Below are positions 10,191-21,702 of a stretch of DNA of 64,000 nucleotides, piece by piece. The DNA lies in the NCBI RefSeq assembly GCF_036850765.1, contig NC_089490.1:386832558-386896557 (forward strand). The letters run 5' to 3'. A model generated the notes under the pieces. It was given only the letters and a program-made list of their open reading frames with translations. It was not told the DNA's origin and made no database searches. This DNA is from Saccopteryx bilineata. Taxonomy: Eukaryota; Chordata; Mammalia; Chiroptera; Emballonuridae. A program made the position numbers and the translations under genes. Position 1 is the first letter of the stretch. Each line of letters opens with the position of its first letter.

Positions 10191-12880
10191 TTCATATTAG
10201 AGAAGGATTTTGTTAGTCTCTCCTCTATTCCTTCCCTCACTCTTGTCCACTAAAAAGAAAAAAAAATCCCCTTGTTAGGTTTTGGTGAGCTCTAAAAGCC
10301 TCACCGAGATTTGGTGCTGGTGGGAGTTGCTTCACGACCTAAGTGGTAGACATGCTATTGATCCACAGAGTTTTCATACTGGACTCTAAGCATCTTTCAT
10401 TTCATAGACTTCAATCACTGATATCTTTTTTCATATTCAAGTGACCTTCAAGCTAATCTGGACTGCTTGAGAAACCAGGTGATGCTTGTGATGACCCATC
10501 TCCCTTGAGATATAAGAAGTTGTTGGGAGGGAAATAAATTCCCTAAATTTTCAGTAATTCACACCAGGAGACTTTCAGACTAGTTCTCCTTCAGACTTGG
10601 GGCGGTGAGATTGGGAGGGTGGGTAGGGATCCTGATCCAAACTATAGGCATTGGGTCTCTCTAGCATTTAGCATTTTGTTTTCATGTCTCTATCTGAGAA
10701 TTGATACCTTCCTGGGATGAATTCTTCCTGTGATCTTGGAGATTTCCAGAAAGAAGGAGATAACAGATTGCAAGCTGTTATGATGGCAAGATCATTTCTC
10801 TTTGGCCACCAAACAGTTGTTCCCTGAGTCATGATCTGCTCTGTTCCATGGCTGTCGAACTACACTGCCTTTGAAATTCGGAGGAGATAGTCTGTGTGTT
10901 CCAAAATCAAGCCCCTGAGTCACCCAGCACCCAGAAGGAAGACAGCAATGGATAGAGTTGGAAGCAGTGCCAAGACTCATGTCTTATAGCTAGTGTGGTC
11001 CTTCAAGTGCCCGTTCCAGACATCTTTCAGATCATAAAATCTCATGTCCTCACAGACAGGAGGCGCCATTGTCTAATCTCTGTTGTTTGCAAGGTCCTGA
11101 TCAGTGAACTATCTCCTTAAGTATCTTTTTACATGGGTTGAGCCATGTACTAGAAAGAACATATTTTATTTGTAATGTCTAAAGAAACTGCATTAGACAT
11201 TACAGTTTATGAAACAAAATAGAGTTTGTATTTGGAAAAGTATGTCTTATGTACTGGGAAGACTTGAATCTGGACAGATTTACCAGGGCCCGTTTTAAAG
11301 CCAGAAAATGAGCGTCCCTTTTCTCTTGTCAACCAGAGCTCTGTAATTATTTTATATAATTGTTATTTTTCTTTTCTTTTTGGAAGGAGTCTCCTGCTGA
11401 AGAAAGAATCTAAAGAGATGCCTAAGTTCCAGGGAATTTTCCTCTAAAACTAATAACATCAAGATAGTTTTGATTTTATGTTCATTATTTTTCTGTACAT
11501 GAAAATATATGTGTCATCTTCAGAGATCCTGGTTTAGAATTTTTAATTTTCCTTGTGCTAGTTAAAGAAGAATCCCAAACCCTGGTGCTGTTTTTTGTTT
11601 GTTTTATGAAGAATTTCAGATGTGCTCGACAGCTTATGCCTCCTATAAATCCAAAACGTATCTTTGTACACTGTGTATATTAGAGATATCTTCCAACTAA
11701 CATGTCACGAAACAAAGAAATTGAGCCACTTTGCACTATACATTTTTAGTTAAATATTTTGAGAGCTATTGTTTTAAGAGCCAACCATAATAATAAAAGC
11801 CAACTCAAAAAATATGTTCTACTGAAGGATGAATTAAATTTTGGCTCTATTTCTACATTTATACCCTATCTCTCTCTTTGTCTTTTAGTTCTTACAGAAA
11901 TGAAACAGAGTATCCCTCTTCTGGCAAACTGTTGGCAAAGTTTTATGTAAGAAAATGCCAAACTTGAAATTATGAAACATCACCACAAGTTTCTGAGGAT
12001 TCCAGGATTAGAATGTAACCAGAAATTTAGGGCTCAAGAACTTAGAACATTAACTTCGGAGCCAGAATGGCATTGGCTCCAAGGTTAAAATGGAACCACA
12101 GATTTATTGCCTGTGATTATGACATACTCAACATCCGAACATCCGTTGGGCTCAAACATGCATTGAAGACAGTCAGCCAAAAGGTAAATAAATTAAACTG
12201 AACTGACTCAGAAAGCACCTAGGGAGCTGAGATGTGCAACAGTAACAATGAACTTGGTTCTTGAGAATGGCTACACTTAGAACTCAAGGGTGAGAGCCTG
12301 TTAGAAAATTCAAAGAACTATAGTACCAAAATGAGTTTCATTTATAAGCTTTCTCAACAGAGATGGAAAAGAAAAGAATATATGTATGATGATTTAAGGG
12401 GATTAGTATCTATAGTTGGAGGTTCTAGGCACTTACCATACATTAAAGTCAAGGCATTTCCCCTTTTAAACTAACAGAAGAGCCAGATCATGTGTATAAG
12501 AATGTCTGTTAAAAAAGATAGATACATTGATGTAAAGACCTTGACACTTTCCTCAGTCTCACTTACTAGCTTGCTTCTTGGAACAGTTCAGACTGAGCCA
12601 CTGAGCTACTATTGAAGCTCATTTTGTGAAATATTTTTTTCTTGGTGAATTGCTTTTATGAGGTAGCCTTGTTGCATTTTCCTGTACCAGGACAGGCCCG
12701 GGTGTCCATTAACTTGCATGAAGGCATCTATGGAAGGTTTTGAAGTCCACTGGTTAAAAGAAAACAGTCTTTTTACGTTTGATCGGTATGTAGGCATAAA
12801 GTAGTTAGAAACAGTGCTGAGTCACACTTTAAAACAGCTGCATTGCAAACCAAGTAAGAGGGCTTCATTGGCTCTGAAGT
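10191..12880. other. Mostly single-copy sequence, no gene recognised
   Basis: No SINE, L1 or LTR that I recognise lies in this 2.7-kb stretch. Open frames are 60-65 codons with no recognisable family motif and no convincing splice sites, so none is called. Confidence 0.45.
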
Positions 12881-13190
12881 CTGCTAACCTGGGTCCTGGC
12901 TTCTATTACATCAAGGGACCACTCAATGTCTCTGAGCTTTATTTACCTTCTCTTTAAATGCCAACATTTGTTGAGTACTTACTATGTACCAACCACTCTA
13001 CTCAATACTTATATTCATTAAAACCTCACAATAATCATATTACATCCCCACTTTACAGAGAAGTAAACTGAGACTCAGAAAGGCTACGAAGCATGCTCAA
13101 GGTTATACAAGTAGAAAATTAAGGAGACCAAAATTCAAATTTTTATCAATATCATTTCAGAGTCTGAGCTTTTAATCTCCCTGAAGTGGG
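12880..13190. repeat. MIR fragments
   Basis: 'gtcctggcttctattacat' to 'tctctgagctttatttacc' resembles a plus-strand MIR head and core. It is followed by 'ttgttgagtacttactatgt' to 'cactttacagagaagtaaac', a reverse MIR. Two old, probably independent insertions abut. Confidence 0.6.
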
Positions 13191-14690
13191 GCTAATAAGA
13201 TCATCATTAACATATATCAAAAGAGATAATGCCTGTAAAAGCACCGAAGTCATATACACACGTAAGGTTCTGTAATTGTTATAATGAGATCAATTAAGAA
13301 AAGGGAAAACTAACTAAGAGTTAGATGACATATGGTCATGGAAAAGTACTCTCAAATGTCTATACACCAGAGCTAACTTGTTCTATGTACACCAACTTAG
13401 TGTTTCCTGAATACATTATTTCTCTTCACAGTACCCCATCAAAATATTAAATATGATATGTTACATAAATCAGGTATGATGATTGAAGATCTCATTTTAG
13501 ATTGCATCAGTTTTTAGAAGGCTGGGCAACCTAAAAGACAAAGAGAAGCAACTCAGGTCCATTCGTTACCTCTGAGCCAAGCTGCACTGGTTTGCTTATT
13601 TGTTTAAGCTATGCAGACATTTGCACAGCAATTCAGCTCAAAAACCCCAGGAACAATAACGTCGGTTACCAATAACCTAGAAAGTGGTATTTGTTTGCTT
13701 GTAGGACATGAGAGGCTCAGAGTCTATGAAACAGAGACATAATGTTCCTTAAATTACCACCACAATAAAATATACACAATTCCAAGTTATTCTAATTTTC
13801 AAGTAGAAATTTAAATAGACACTTACAGACAGTAAATTTAGAAATACAGTGATCAAAATGCTTTGTAGATTTACAGTTAAAAACAATTCAAACAACAATA
13901 TAAAAAAAAAACTATAAGGATTTTCAAGAGATTTTATTCCAGTTCCATATATATGCTCTTTCTCTGAAATGTATAAAAAACCCAAGAGTGTGGGCCCTAA
14001 AGCCAAAATATTCTTTCCCCCCTCTACCAGATCTGTAGGTTCCTGAGATCTGCGAAGTCTACCAGAAGCAGTCTGCTTTTGCTGTTTAGACCTGTCTTCT
14101 AGAGTCAGAACTGTTGACAGGTGGTGCATGAGGTAGAGGGAAAGGCTGAAGTCCTTCCTTCCCTTCCTCCTCTTGGCTACATCAGGGAGTCAACAAGAAG
14201 CCTCAGTCACCAGAGAGGCCATGGCTACACGGACCAACTTGATTGACTCACTTGTACAAACAGCTTCTTAACAAAGTCAAACAACTGGCTTGCCTTGTTC
14301 TAGTTGTTATAGTACTGAAGGAATTGATTAAACTGATTAGTTATTTTAGGGTTGGGTTGTGTAGACAGGAATATATAATAATAAGCAGATCAAGAGTAAA
14401 GAGACTGAGGTTACCATATGTATCAAAATAAAAATATAAACTTATACCCTGATTACCAGATATTGTACCCTTTGGGGAGCCTAAGGACTGAAAATTTAGA
14501 ATTCATGCTTCTATCCCCTATAAAGAAATATTTTCCAAATTCTTAGGCTTGATGGTGACAATTAGCTCCCCGACTAAAAATAGGAATATTTCATCTGATA
14601 GATGTCTTTTTTTCCTGAGTTATTGTTCTCTTGATAAGAAAAGTCGCTCAGTTATAAATTTGCATCACATTTAGTGCACGTTTAATAATT
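13191..14690. other. Single-copy sequence, no gene recognised
   Basis: A 126-codon open frame on the minus strand (13749-14129) has an abrupt composition change from hydrophilic to very hydrophobic, low-complexity residues. It has no recognisable motif and is treated as chance. Nothing else is recognised. The left half of the 15.1-kb candidate terminal exon (its 3-prime UTR) begins at about 14.67 kb. Confidence 0.4.
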
Positions 14691-14694
14691 TGTT

Positions 14695-14700
14695 TTTATT
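14695..14700 (-). promoter_or_regulatory. Polyadenylation signal AATAAA (minus strand)
   Basis: A canonical AATAAA on the minus strand lies 427 bp downstream of the stop codon of the 15127-15345 open segment. The context is compatible with a 3-prime UTR end. No poly-A tract follows, which argues against a simple tailed retrocopy. The signal alone is common in AT-rich DNA. Confidence 0.3.
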
Positions 14701-15126
14701 GAAAAGAGTGACATTTTCCGAAGTTGGGGCTGCACTAGAAAACCCACACTGAATGGTGTGCATACTTCTAGGTAAGCCTAGCTGATCTCCATCTGCTGAG
14801 TTGTAAAGGCTTCTCTATGAAAAACCAAAGCTGTCTCAGGCTAAAGGTTCAGTTTAGTCATAGAACCAGTTCTGTAGCTGGTGCTCCAGTCTTTTCCCTC
14901 TTGCCCCAAACAGGAAACAGTTTGCACTCTAAGTGATTTGATGTGGTTTTACAAAGTGGTATGGGCTCTATCCTTCGAGGGAGGTGGGTTATCTTAGAAA
15001 GAGAGATCTAGGCTGAGAAAACTGAGTGAATGCACTGCATGATGTTTGGGAAACAGGGCAGTTTTACTCTTACTGTTTTGAGCTCTATAAAAATTTTTTC
15101 TCGGGTAAAGAAAAGCCTGTAAGAAT

Positions 15127-15345
15127 TTATCTAGGTGCATCCAACCCAAAAGCGTTTAGGAAAGGACCATTTTCAAAAGCAATCTCGTGAATTTTAACAT
15201 TGGGTTGGGGTGGAACAATTCTATAAGGTTTACCATCAAAACCTTTTTTGTTGTGAATTGCTTTTTTTCTTTTAGTTAGCTCAACTTGATTAATAGTGAA
15301 TGAATCCCATTCCTGATGCAAGCTGCCATTTTGTGAGTCTCAACA
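15127..15345 (-). pseudogene. Unassigned coding-looking segment; possible terminal exon or degraded retrocopy
   Basis: A 64-codon minus-strand frame ends in TAA and has a well-mixed, protein-like composition (for example KGFDGKPYRIVPPQPNVKIH in the middle and FLNAFGLDAPR at the end). It has no in-frame ATG, since the frame opens on TTG after a TGA. Just upstream on the minus strand is a strong acceptor-like tract (CTTTTTCTTCTTGTAG), and an ATG in another frame lies in between. So it could be the last exon of a minus-strand gene, or a frameshifted relic. An AATAAA lies about 0.43 kb downstream. I do not recognise the family. Confidence 0.3.
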
Positions 15346-15460
15346 ATAACTACAAGAAGAAAAAGTAATGTTGCTTGAGTAATATTTTAAGCCTAGTTGA
15401 TTAACAAAATTCAAGAAAGTGTATGAGGTTTTGGGTTTTTGGTTTGTTTGTTTATCTTTT

Positions 15461-15861
15461 TTTTTTTTTTTTTTTTTCTTTTCATTTTTCTGAAGCTGGA
15501 AATGGGGAGAGACAGACAGACTCCCGCATGCGCCCGACCGGGATCCACCCGGCACGCCCACCATGGGGCGACGCTCTGCCCACCAGGAGGGGATAATCTG
15601 CCCATCCTGGGCGTCGCCATGTTGCGACCAGAGCCACTCTAGCGCCTGAGGCAGAGGCCACAGAGCCATCCCCAGCGCCCGGGCCATCTTTGCTCCAATG
15701 GAGCCTTGGCTGCGGGAGGAGAAGAGAGAGACAGAGAGGAAAGCGCGGCGGAGGGGTAGAGAAGCAAATGGGCGCTTCTCCTGTGTGCCCTGGCCGGGAA
15801 TCGAACCCGGGTCCTCCGCCCGCTAGGCGGACGCTCTACTGCTGAGCCAACCGGCCAGGGC
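15461..15861 (-). mobile_element. Full-length Ves/Rhin-type bat SINE, reverse
   Basis: The right end, GAGCCAACCGGCCAGGGC, is the reverse of the tRNA-like head. The B-box region (GGGAATCGAACCCGGG) is intact and the left side ends in a T-run. It carries the long GC-rich, tRNA-unrelated body, about 400 bp in all. A perfect 12-bp TSD, TGTTTATCTTTT, is at 15449-15460 and 15862-15873. It is a young copy by TSD and head quality. Open frames on both strands across the GC-rich body are incidental. Confidence 0.93.
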
Positions 15862-15895
15862 TGTTTATCTTTTGGCTAAAGCTTTACCTTTCTAG

Positions 15896-16099
15896 CTTGA
15901 CCTATGGTGGCGCAGTGGATAAAGCACTGACCTGGAACACTGAGGTTGCTGGTTCGAAACCCTGGGCTTGCCTAGTCAAGGCACATATATTCATAGGTGC
16001 CTTGAGGCTTCCTGTTCCTCACCTCTTCTTTCTCTTTCTCTCTCTCTTCTTACTAAAATAAATAAATAGATAAGATTAAATTAAAAATATTTTAAAAAT
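15896..16099 (+). mobile_element. tRNA-derived bat SINE (GACCTGTGGTGGCGCAGTGG-head type)
   Basis: The head 'gacctatggtggcgcagtgg' leads into 'ggttcgaaaccctgggct' (B box), a CT-rich stretch and an A-rich tail. A TSD of about 15 bp (GCTTTACCTTTCTAG at 15881-15895, GCTTTACCTTCTAG at 16100-16113) differs by a one-base length change. It sits only 22 bp from the TSD of the SINE at 15461-15861. Confidence 0.85.
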
Positions 16100-16272
16100 G
16101 CTTTACCTTCTAGGTTTTAATCTGGAGGGAAAGTAATTTATTTTAAATGGTTGAAAATGAAGGATTCCGTGCGAGGTCTTGCTTTATTTATAGAGCAATA
16201 GTAATTGTTGGAGCAATAAGCTGACGTTTATTAGAACTTCTGAATCAATCATCTATTTTTCTTTCTTATTTT

Positions 16273-16600
16273 TTTAGTTTTATTGAGACATACTTGGCAT
16301 ACAGCACTATGTAAGTAAAGGTATACTGCATTAATTGCATAAATACATATATTACAAAATGATTATCACAATAAGTTTAGTTAACATTTATTATCTCCTA
16401 TAGTTACAAAATAAAATTTTTTTCCTTGTGATAAGAACTTTGAGGATTTACTATTTTAGCAACTTTTGAACATACCATACAGCACTATTAACTGTTGTCT
16501 CCATGTTGCACATTACATCCCCAGTAATTACTTCTTATAACTGGAAGTTTGTACCTTTTGACCACCTTCATTCAATTATATTTTTAACTCTTTCTAGTGT
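16273..16600 (-). mobile_element. Old L1 3-prime UTR, reverse
   Basis: 'tttattgagacatacttgg', 'gttacaaaataaaatttttt' and 'taactggaagtttgtacct' follow the reverse order of the 3-prime UTR of ancient (L1MA/L1MB-like) elements. It is diverged and has no TSD. Confidence 0.7.
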
Positions 16601-19600
16601 GCCATTAGTTATTTGAAAAAATGATAAAGAGAGCTGTAGATTTCTTTTTGCATATTCCTCAAACAAGGTCATTTTTTAGTAGCCTATTTTTTGTATTATG
16701 AAATGATCAATAATTTTTTTAAAAAGGGTTTCAACAAAATGTAATTGAACAAGTCTTACATTTAACAAATGAAACTATTTCTGCATTCCTTTTCTTCTCT
16801 AAAAAGAGTTGCTTTTAAAAAAGTAATTACCTTTAAGCAGCATTTTGTTTTAAAAACTCCAAATACCTTTTCTTTTTGTACGAAGAGGTAAACCACTTTT
16901 ATTTGTTTATTAAAACTGGGTTTTGTGGGGAAAGAAATTCTATTTTCTCGCATGTAAGTGCCAAATTAAGAACTGTGGTGGGCTTTTAAAAGAGAAAAAG
17001 TAAAACAGACCCTGGCAAGTTTGAAAACATCTATATGTATTTCTGGATAATGACTGCTTAAATGACATAAGATTTCTAGAAGTCCTCAGATGCAAGCAGT
17101 TGGTGAGGTTACACATGGAAGATAGTAAGAATTACAATTCAAAATGCAGTTTTTTTAAAAAGCAGTTTTAGAAATCACAGTTCTTCCAAGTCTTATTCAG
17201 TCTAGTTTCCTGTCTAGACATGCAAATTGAACTGAAGAGTTGAAGCAGTTATTCAGATCATTCAAAGGAAAAAAATTTTCTGAGAAAAGAAGTTTGGAGG
17301 AGTCTGAACTCTGTAGGTTGTTTGTCCTTACTGATCAATTCACCAGATTATTGAACTTGACCCTGAGAGTTTGAAGAGGGCTATAAGATTTGAGTCAGGA
17401 AAAAAATTTCCTGAACATTTTTTTTTTATGCATTTAACCTTAACGAAATGTTTAAAGAAATGCAAAGTAAGATTCTTGGAGAATCCTCTTTCAAGAAAAT
17501 CTAAAGTTATTTTTCTGAGGAATAGACAAATGTACTAATGACTCCCCTCTCCTTTCAAAAAAGTTTTCTCAAGACTAACTTTCCAAGGACCTTTCTTTTT
17601 CAGATGAGATGACAAATTTAACAGAAGATAAAAGAAACTCATTAAGGCTGTCAGCTGGATGTGATGCCTATGGTTCTGTTCACGTGGTATTTGTATATCC
17701 TTGTGAATTACACAATTCAAATAAAAGAATTATTACCAGTGTTTCTAGTATACACTAGAGTAATTAGTGAGAGATGCTAAAGTAGCAGCCAAGCTATGAA
17801 ATAATAAAGATTTAAAAATTCTAAAGTAATTACATTGATTTGGTCAGCTGAAGATACATGATCTTTTAAAAGTATTTTTAAAACCATTATGAATATATTT
17901 AAAAATTTTTTAAGTAAATATTCACATAAAACTGAACTGCATATTTCAAAGTAAAAATTGGTTAGATTAATAGTCCATGAATTATATCAGATATTTAAAT
18001 TAAAATAAAATTTGAAAATCATTCATGCCAGAAATTACTACTGCCAAGGTCTGTCATATGTTCATTAGAAAATTAGATGCACAGCATTTAAACCAAAATT
18101 AGTTAAATGAATATTAAAAGGCTTATTATTTATCTTACTTGTTCTTCAAATATAGACTTGTGGAATACATCCAACAGAATTATATTAATTTTATTACTGC
18201 TTTAAAGAAAACTTCATGTACACACAAAATTTAAAAATAAATTTTTACAAAAAATATTAACAAAACAATGTTTCCAAATATCAGAAATGAAATGACTGTT
18301 ATCTGTTTACAAAAAGCATAAACTCTGAAACTAAATTACCAAAATATAAAAAAACTAAAAGGTAAACATTTTTCAAATTTAACTTTTAAGATCTTTTATT
18401 ACAGTTTTGTAATATTTGAAGATTTCTTTCAAGATAGTACAATTTAATATTTTAAACTCTTAGCAGAAAGCTTTTTTTTTATAAAGCCTCTGGCAAAATA
18501 CTGGCCCTAATCACTAAATGCTAAGCTAATGGTTACTGCTTAAAATGATGTAATTATACTTTTCTTTAACTGAAGGTATATTCAGAATCAAGGTAAAATA
18601 GATAATTGTAAAATAATCTGAAAAACTGTATTTTGATTATTACCAAAAATCAATTTGGCAATTGATTTATAGTTTAGAAAAAAAAGAAGCTATGACTAAA
18701 ATATGTTTGTTTAAAAATCCTATCTCATAAATATGTTGTAAGCATGCCAGAAATTTTACCACATGTTCATGGGAATCTTATTTTAGAAGAAACAACCACA
18801 TTAAAAAGGGAGGACGTTATCCCAACAAATTATGTTGTTTAAATTTTTCCAAGCAAGAACATTCCGGTGAAAGCAAATTGCTAACTATAGAAATTCATTG
18901 TCAGTTTATTCCTGAAATATATTTTTAATAATTCAAAAAGTATTAAGAAGACAAAAATAAACAATTTTGGGCTAATAGTTAACATATGATACTGTTAAGA
19001 ACCAATGTAATTCTTCATTTTCCCCCTAAGAAATCATTGTCAGTTTCCAAATTTTTAATATGAATTATTTTTCATTTACAAATATATTTACTTAGGAATA
19101 AAATTTTTGTAAATATTTAAAACTCTTTCTATGCTTTTTAAAGCAGATTAAATTCTTAATATTTGCAATACTGAAAGAAAGATGAGCTAATTTCATTAGT
19201 GAAAACTTGTATTTCCAAAATAAAAAACAAAGCAATACTAAGAAAGTATTAATTGCTTAAGATTTTTTTAATTTAAACTTTTAAAAAATTAAATAGAAAA
19301 AAATTTTATATCTATTTGTAAAACAATAGAAACATACATTCTGGATAAAAATTCTATTTAAAAACATTTGCTAAAAACTAAAAGCAATCTTAACTAAAAA
19401 TAAAACTTTTTAAATTACTTTAGTTAAGCTTTTTTTTAGATTTGTGAAACAAAGTAGCAAAATTTTACTTTGAATGGCATGCAATTAAATAAGTTGGCAT
19501 TTATTACGCAGATTTTTGTACCTTTTAATTGGAATATAAACCTTTCATTTACTTCAATTTGTTTATAATTTCTGAAGATAGAGTATACATTCTAAAACGA

Positions 19601-21576
19601 GTCACATATTCCTTTATTGGTTTTTAAAATGCATATAAAATCATGCATTTTTGGTTTACATGTATATACATGAACTAGTAGTAAGAAACAGAAACTATAT
19701 AGCATATTGATTTTTTTTTTTGCATTTTAAAGGTTGCTAAAACAGTGATTTCAGGGAAAGATTATCTTTATTTTATCTAAGACTTATAGTGTCATAGGTA
19801 ATGTTTTCCAAGGAAAATAATACTCTTTTGAAATAGTCCATTTTACCAACTTTTAGACTTAAATGGAAAAACTGCAGCAGATTACAATTTTGATGTACAA
19901 TGTAACTGAAAACATGGTTTATAATTATATATTACTAAACTAACTATTTGCACTGATACAGGAATAAATGTTATCTGTTCTGTGGGATAATAATAATGAT
20001 AATAAAGGCTATTACACAAAACATAGAAACTATCATAGAAAGAATCAATAAAAAGGAAAATGTTAATATAGTTTTAGAACTTTCCAATCCATGGCTAACC
20101 AGTTACATTTACTTTACTTTATACATTAATTAATCTCAGTTTTTAAAATTAAGAAAAGATGGCTTGGTTTTGGAGGGTACACAAAGTCAATATGACTCAG
20201 TTCTAGCTACCTGATATTAACAAACTCTCATTAGGCAGGCTTTACCAGGCAACATAGCCCAATTCAGATTTTTGGCTGTCATACAGATATACTGACATTA
20301 TAAAAGCATAATAATTGTATATATAGTGATTATATAGAACTATCCCAACATTAAGAGAAATTTAGGGATAAACCATGTTATCTCCTGAATTTGCTATCTA
20401 AATGTATAAGTATTAGTCCTTAATTTAAAAAAACAAAACAAATGAACTTGATTACAATGAACTGCATTTATGAAAAAAGTATATTTCTGAATTAAAATAA
20501 AATGACAATCTAACAAAATATTTATAGTGATATATTACTAAAAAAGAGCCATAGGAAAAAACCTAAAATGGCAATTTACTATTTTATTACTGTTTACCTA
20601 TTATGCATTTTCTAGATATTTTTAAAAATATTTAAAAATAGTGATATTATGTTAGCATGTAATATTTATTAACTTTAAATTTTTTCATAATATTAAAAAT
20701 CTACATTATAGTCTCTTCAAGTAATTGCCAGAATTACTAAAAGCATAGCAAGTAAATTATCTATTTTTAAAATATTCTTTCAGATATTCTAAGTGATATT
20801 CTTTTCTTTAAATTTTCATTAAAAAATTCTGATATAATGCTAACCTTTAAAATCTTTATCATGATAAATAATAAATCTTTAAGAAGTTTTGATCTTGCTT
20901 AATGTTTAAAAAATTTTTATCTATATTTTAAAAATATTCCTGGAAAAAATTAAAAAGCACTTGCAAAATTTTCCTTTTGCTAATTTAATCCAAATAGTAA
21001 TAATGTTTTAAAACTCTCAATTTTGGTTGAGAAGTTTTTGTCTTCATGACATTTTTTTTTTTACAAAATTCCATATCAAAAGAAACATATACTTATTGTT
21101 TAAAATGTTTGCAACATGCCACATAAAATAAATATTACAAAATAATGATTTTTTTTTCAAAATTACTAAGGAAATGGATCTCATCTTAGTAAAATTTTTT
21201 TCCTTACCTTTCTTTGTCAGCTTCCCATGCTTTGTTTTTACAGTAATATCCCATTTGGCTGAAGAACTTTCTGTTTGAGACTTACCCCAAATGAAAAAGA
21301 TTTAAGCATTCTCAATGACATCATTACTGGTTCGTGCTTGGCAACTATCAACTATATCTCTTTTGCCATCCAAATTATATATATATAATAATATATTCTG
21401 TTGCTCCACACAAAAGCAACAGAACAAACCTTCTGGCCTTGATCACTTTTCACTGTCACTATTGACTAGAATTTTAAAAGCATTTCTAATCCTCAAGATC
21501 TGCTAGGCATTCAGATGAGCACCAGCTCACAACTCACAGATAGAAATCAGCTACCCGAAAAGATGCTGCTCAAGTA
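16601..21576. other. AT-rich block without recognisable SINEs
   Basis: About 5 kb of very AT-rich sequence, dominated by A- and T-runs. I see no SINE, hAT, LTR or clear L1 in 17.7-21.3 kb, in contrast to the dense repeats elsewhere. No exon is supported: open frames are short and lack motifs. It could be intergenic DNA, intron, or a long AT-rich 3-prime UTR. Nothing in the sequence decides this. Confidence 0.5.
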
Positions 21577-21702
21577 CAGGGAGGGGCAAAGGTAGGTTTT
21601 CAGTTGTTCATGTGGATAAAATACAATAATTCATAAATAATAATACAAGAATAAACTGTGTTTTGCATACTTACAACTGTAAACCTACTTTGCCCAACCC
21701 AG
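21577..21702. mobile_element. Mariner/Tc1-type MITE (126 bp)
   Basis: The left end starts CAGGGAGGGGCAAAGGTAGG and the inverse of the right end reads CTGGGTTGGGCAAAGTAGG. Allowing one gap, the inverted repeats extend about 30 bp to a shared CAGTTGT. The element is flanked by TA on both sides (21575-21576 and 21703-21704), the target duplication of Tc1/mariner elements. It is far too short to code for transposase. Confidence 0.8.

Noticed and set aside
13749..14129. 126-codon minus-strand frame
   Set aside because: Low-complexity hydrophobic C-terminal half, no homology recognised, no splice or promoter support.
15785..15861. tRNA gene signals (A and B boxes) inside SINEs
   Set aside because: They are tRNA-derived SINE heads followed by SINE bodies and A-tails with TSDs, not tRNA genes.
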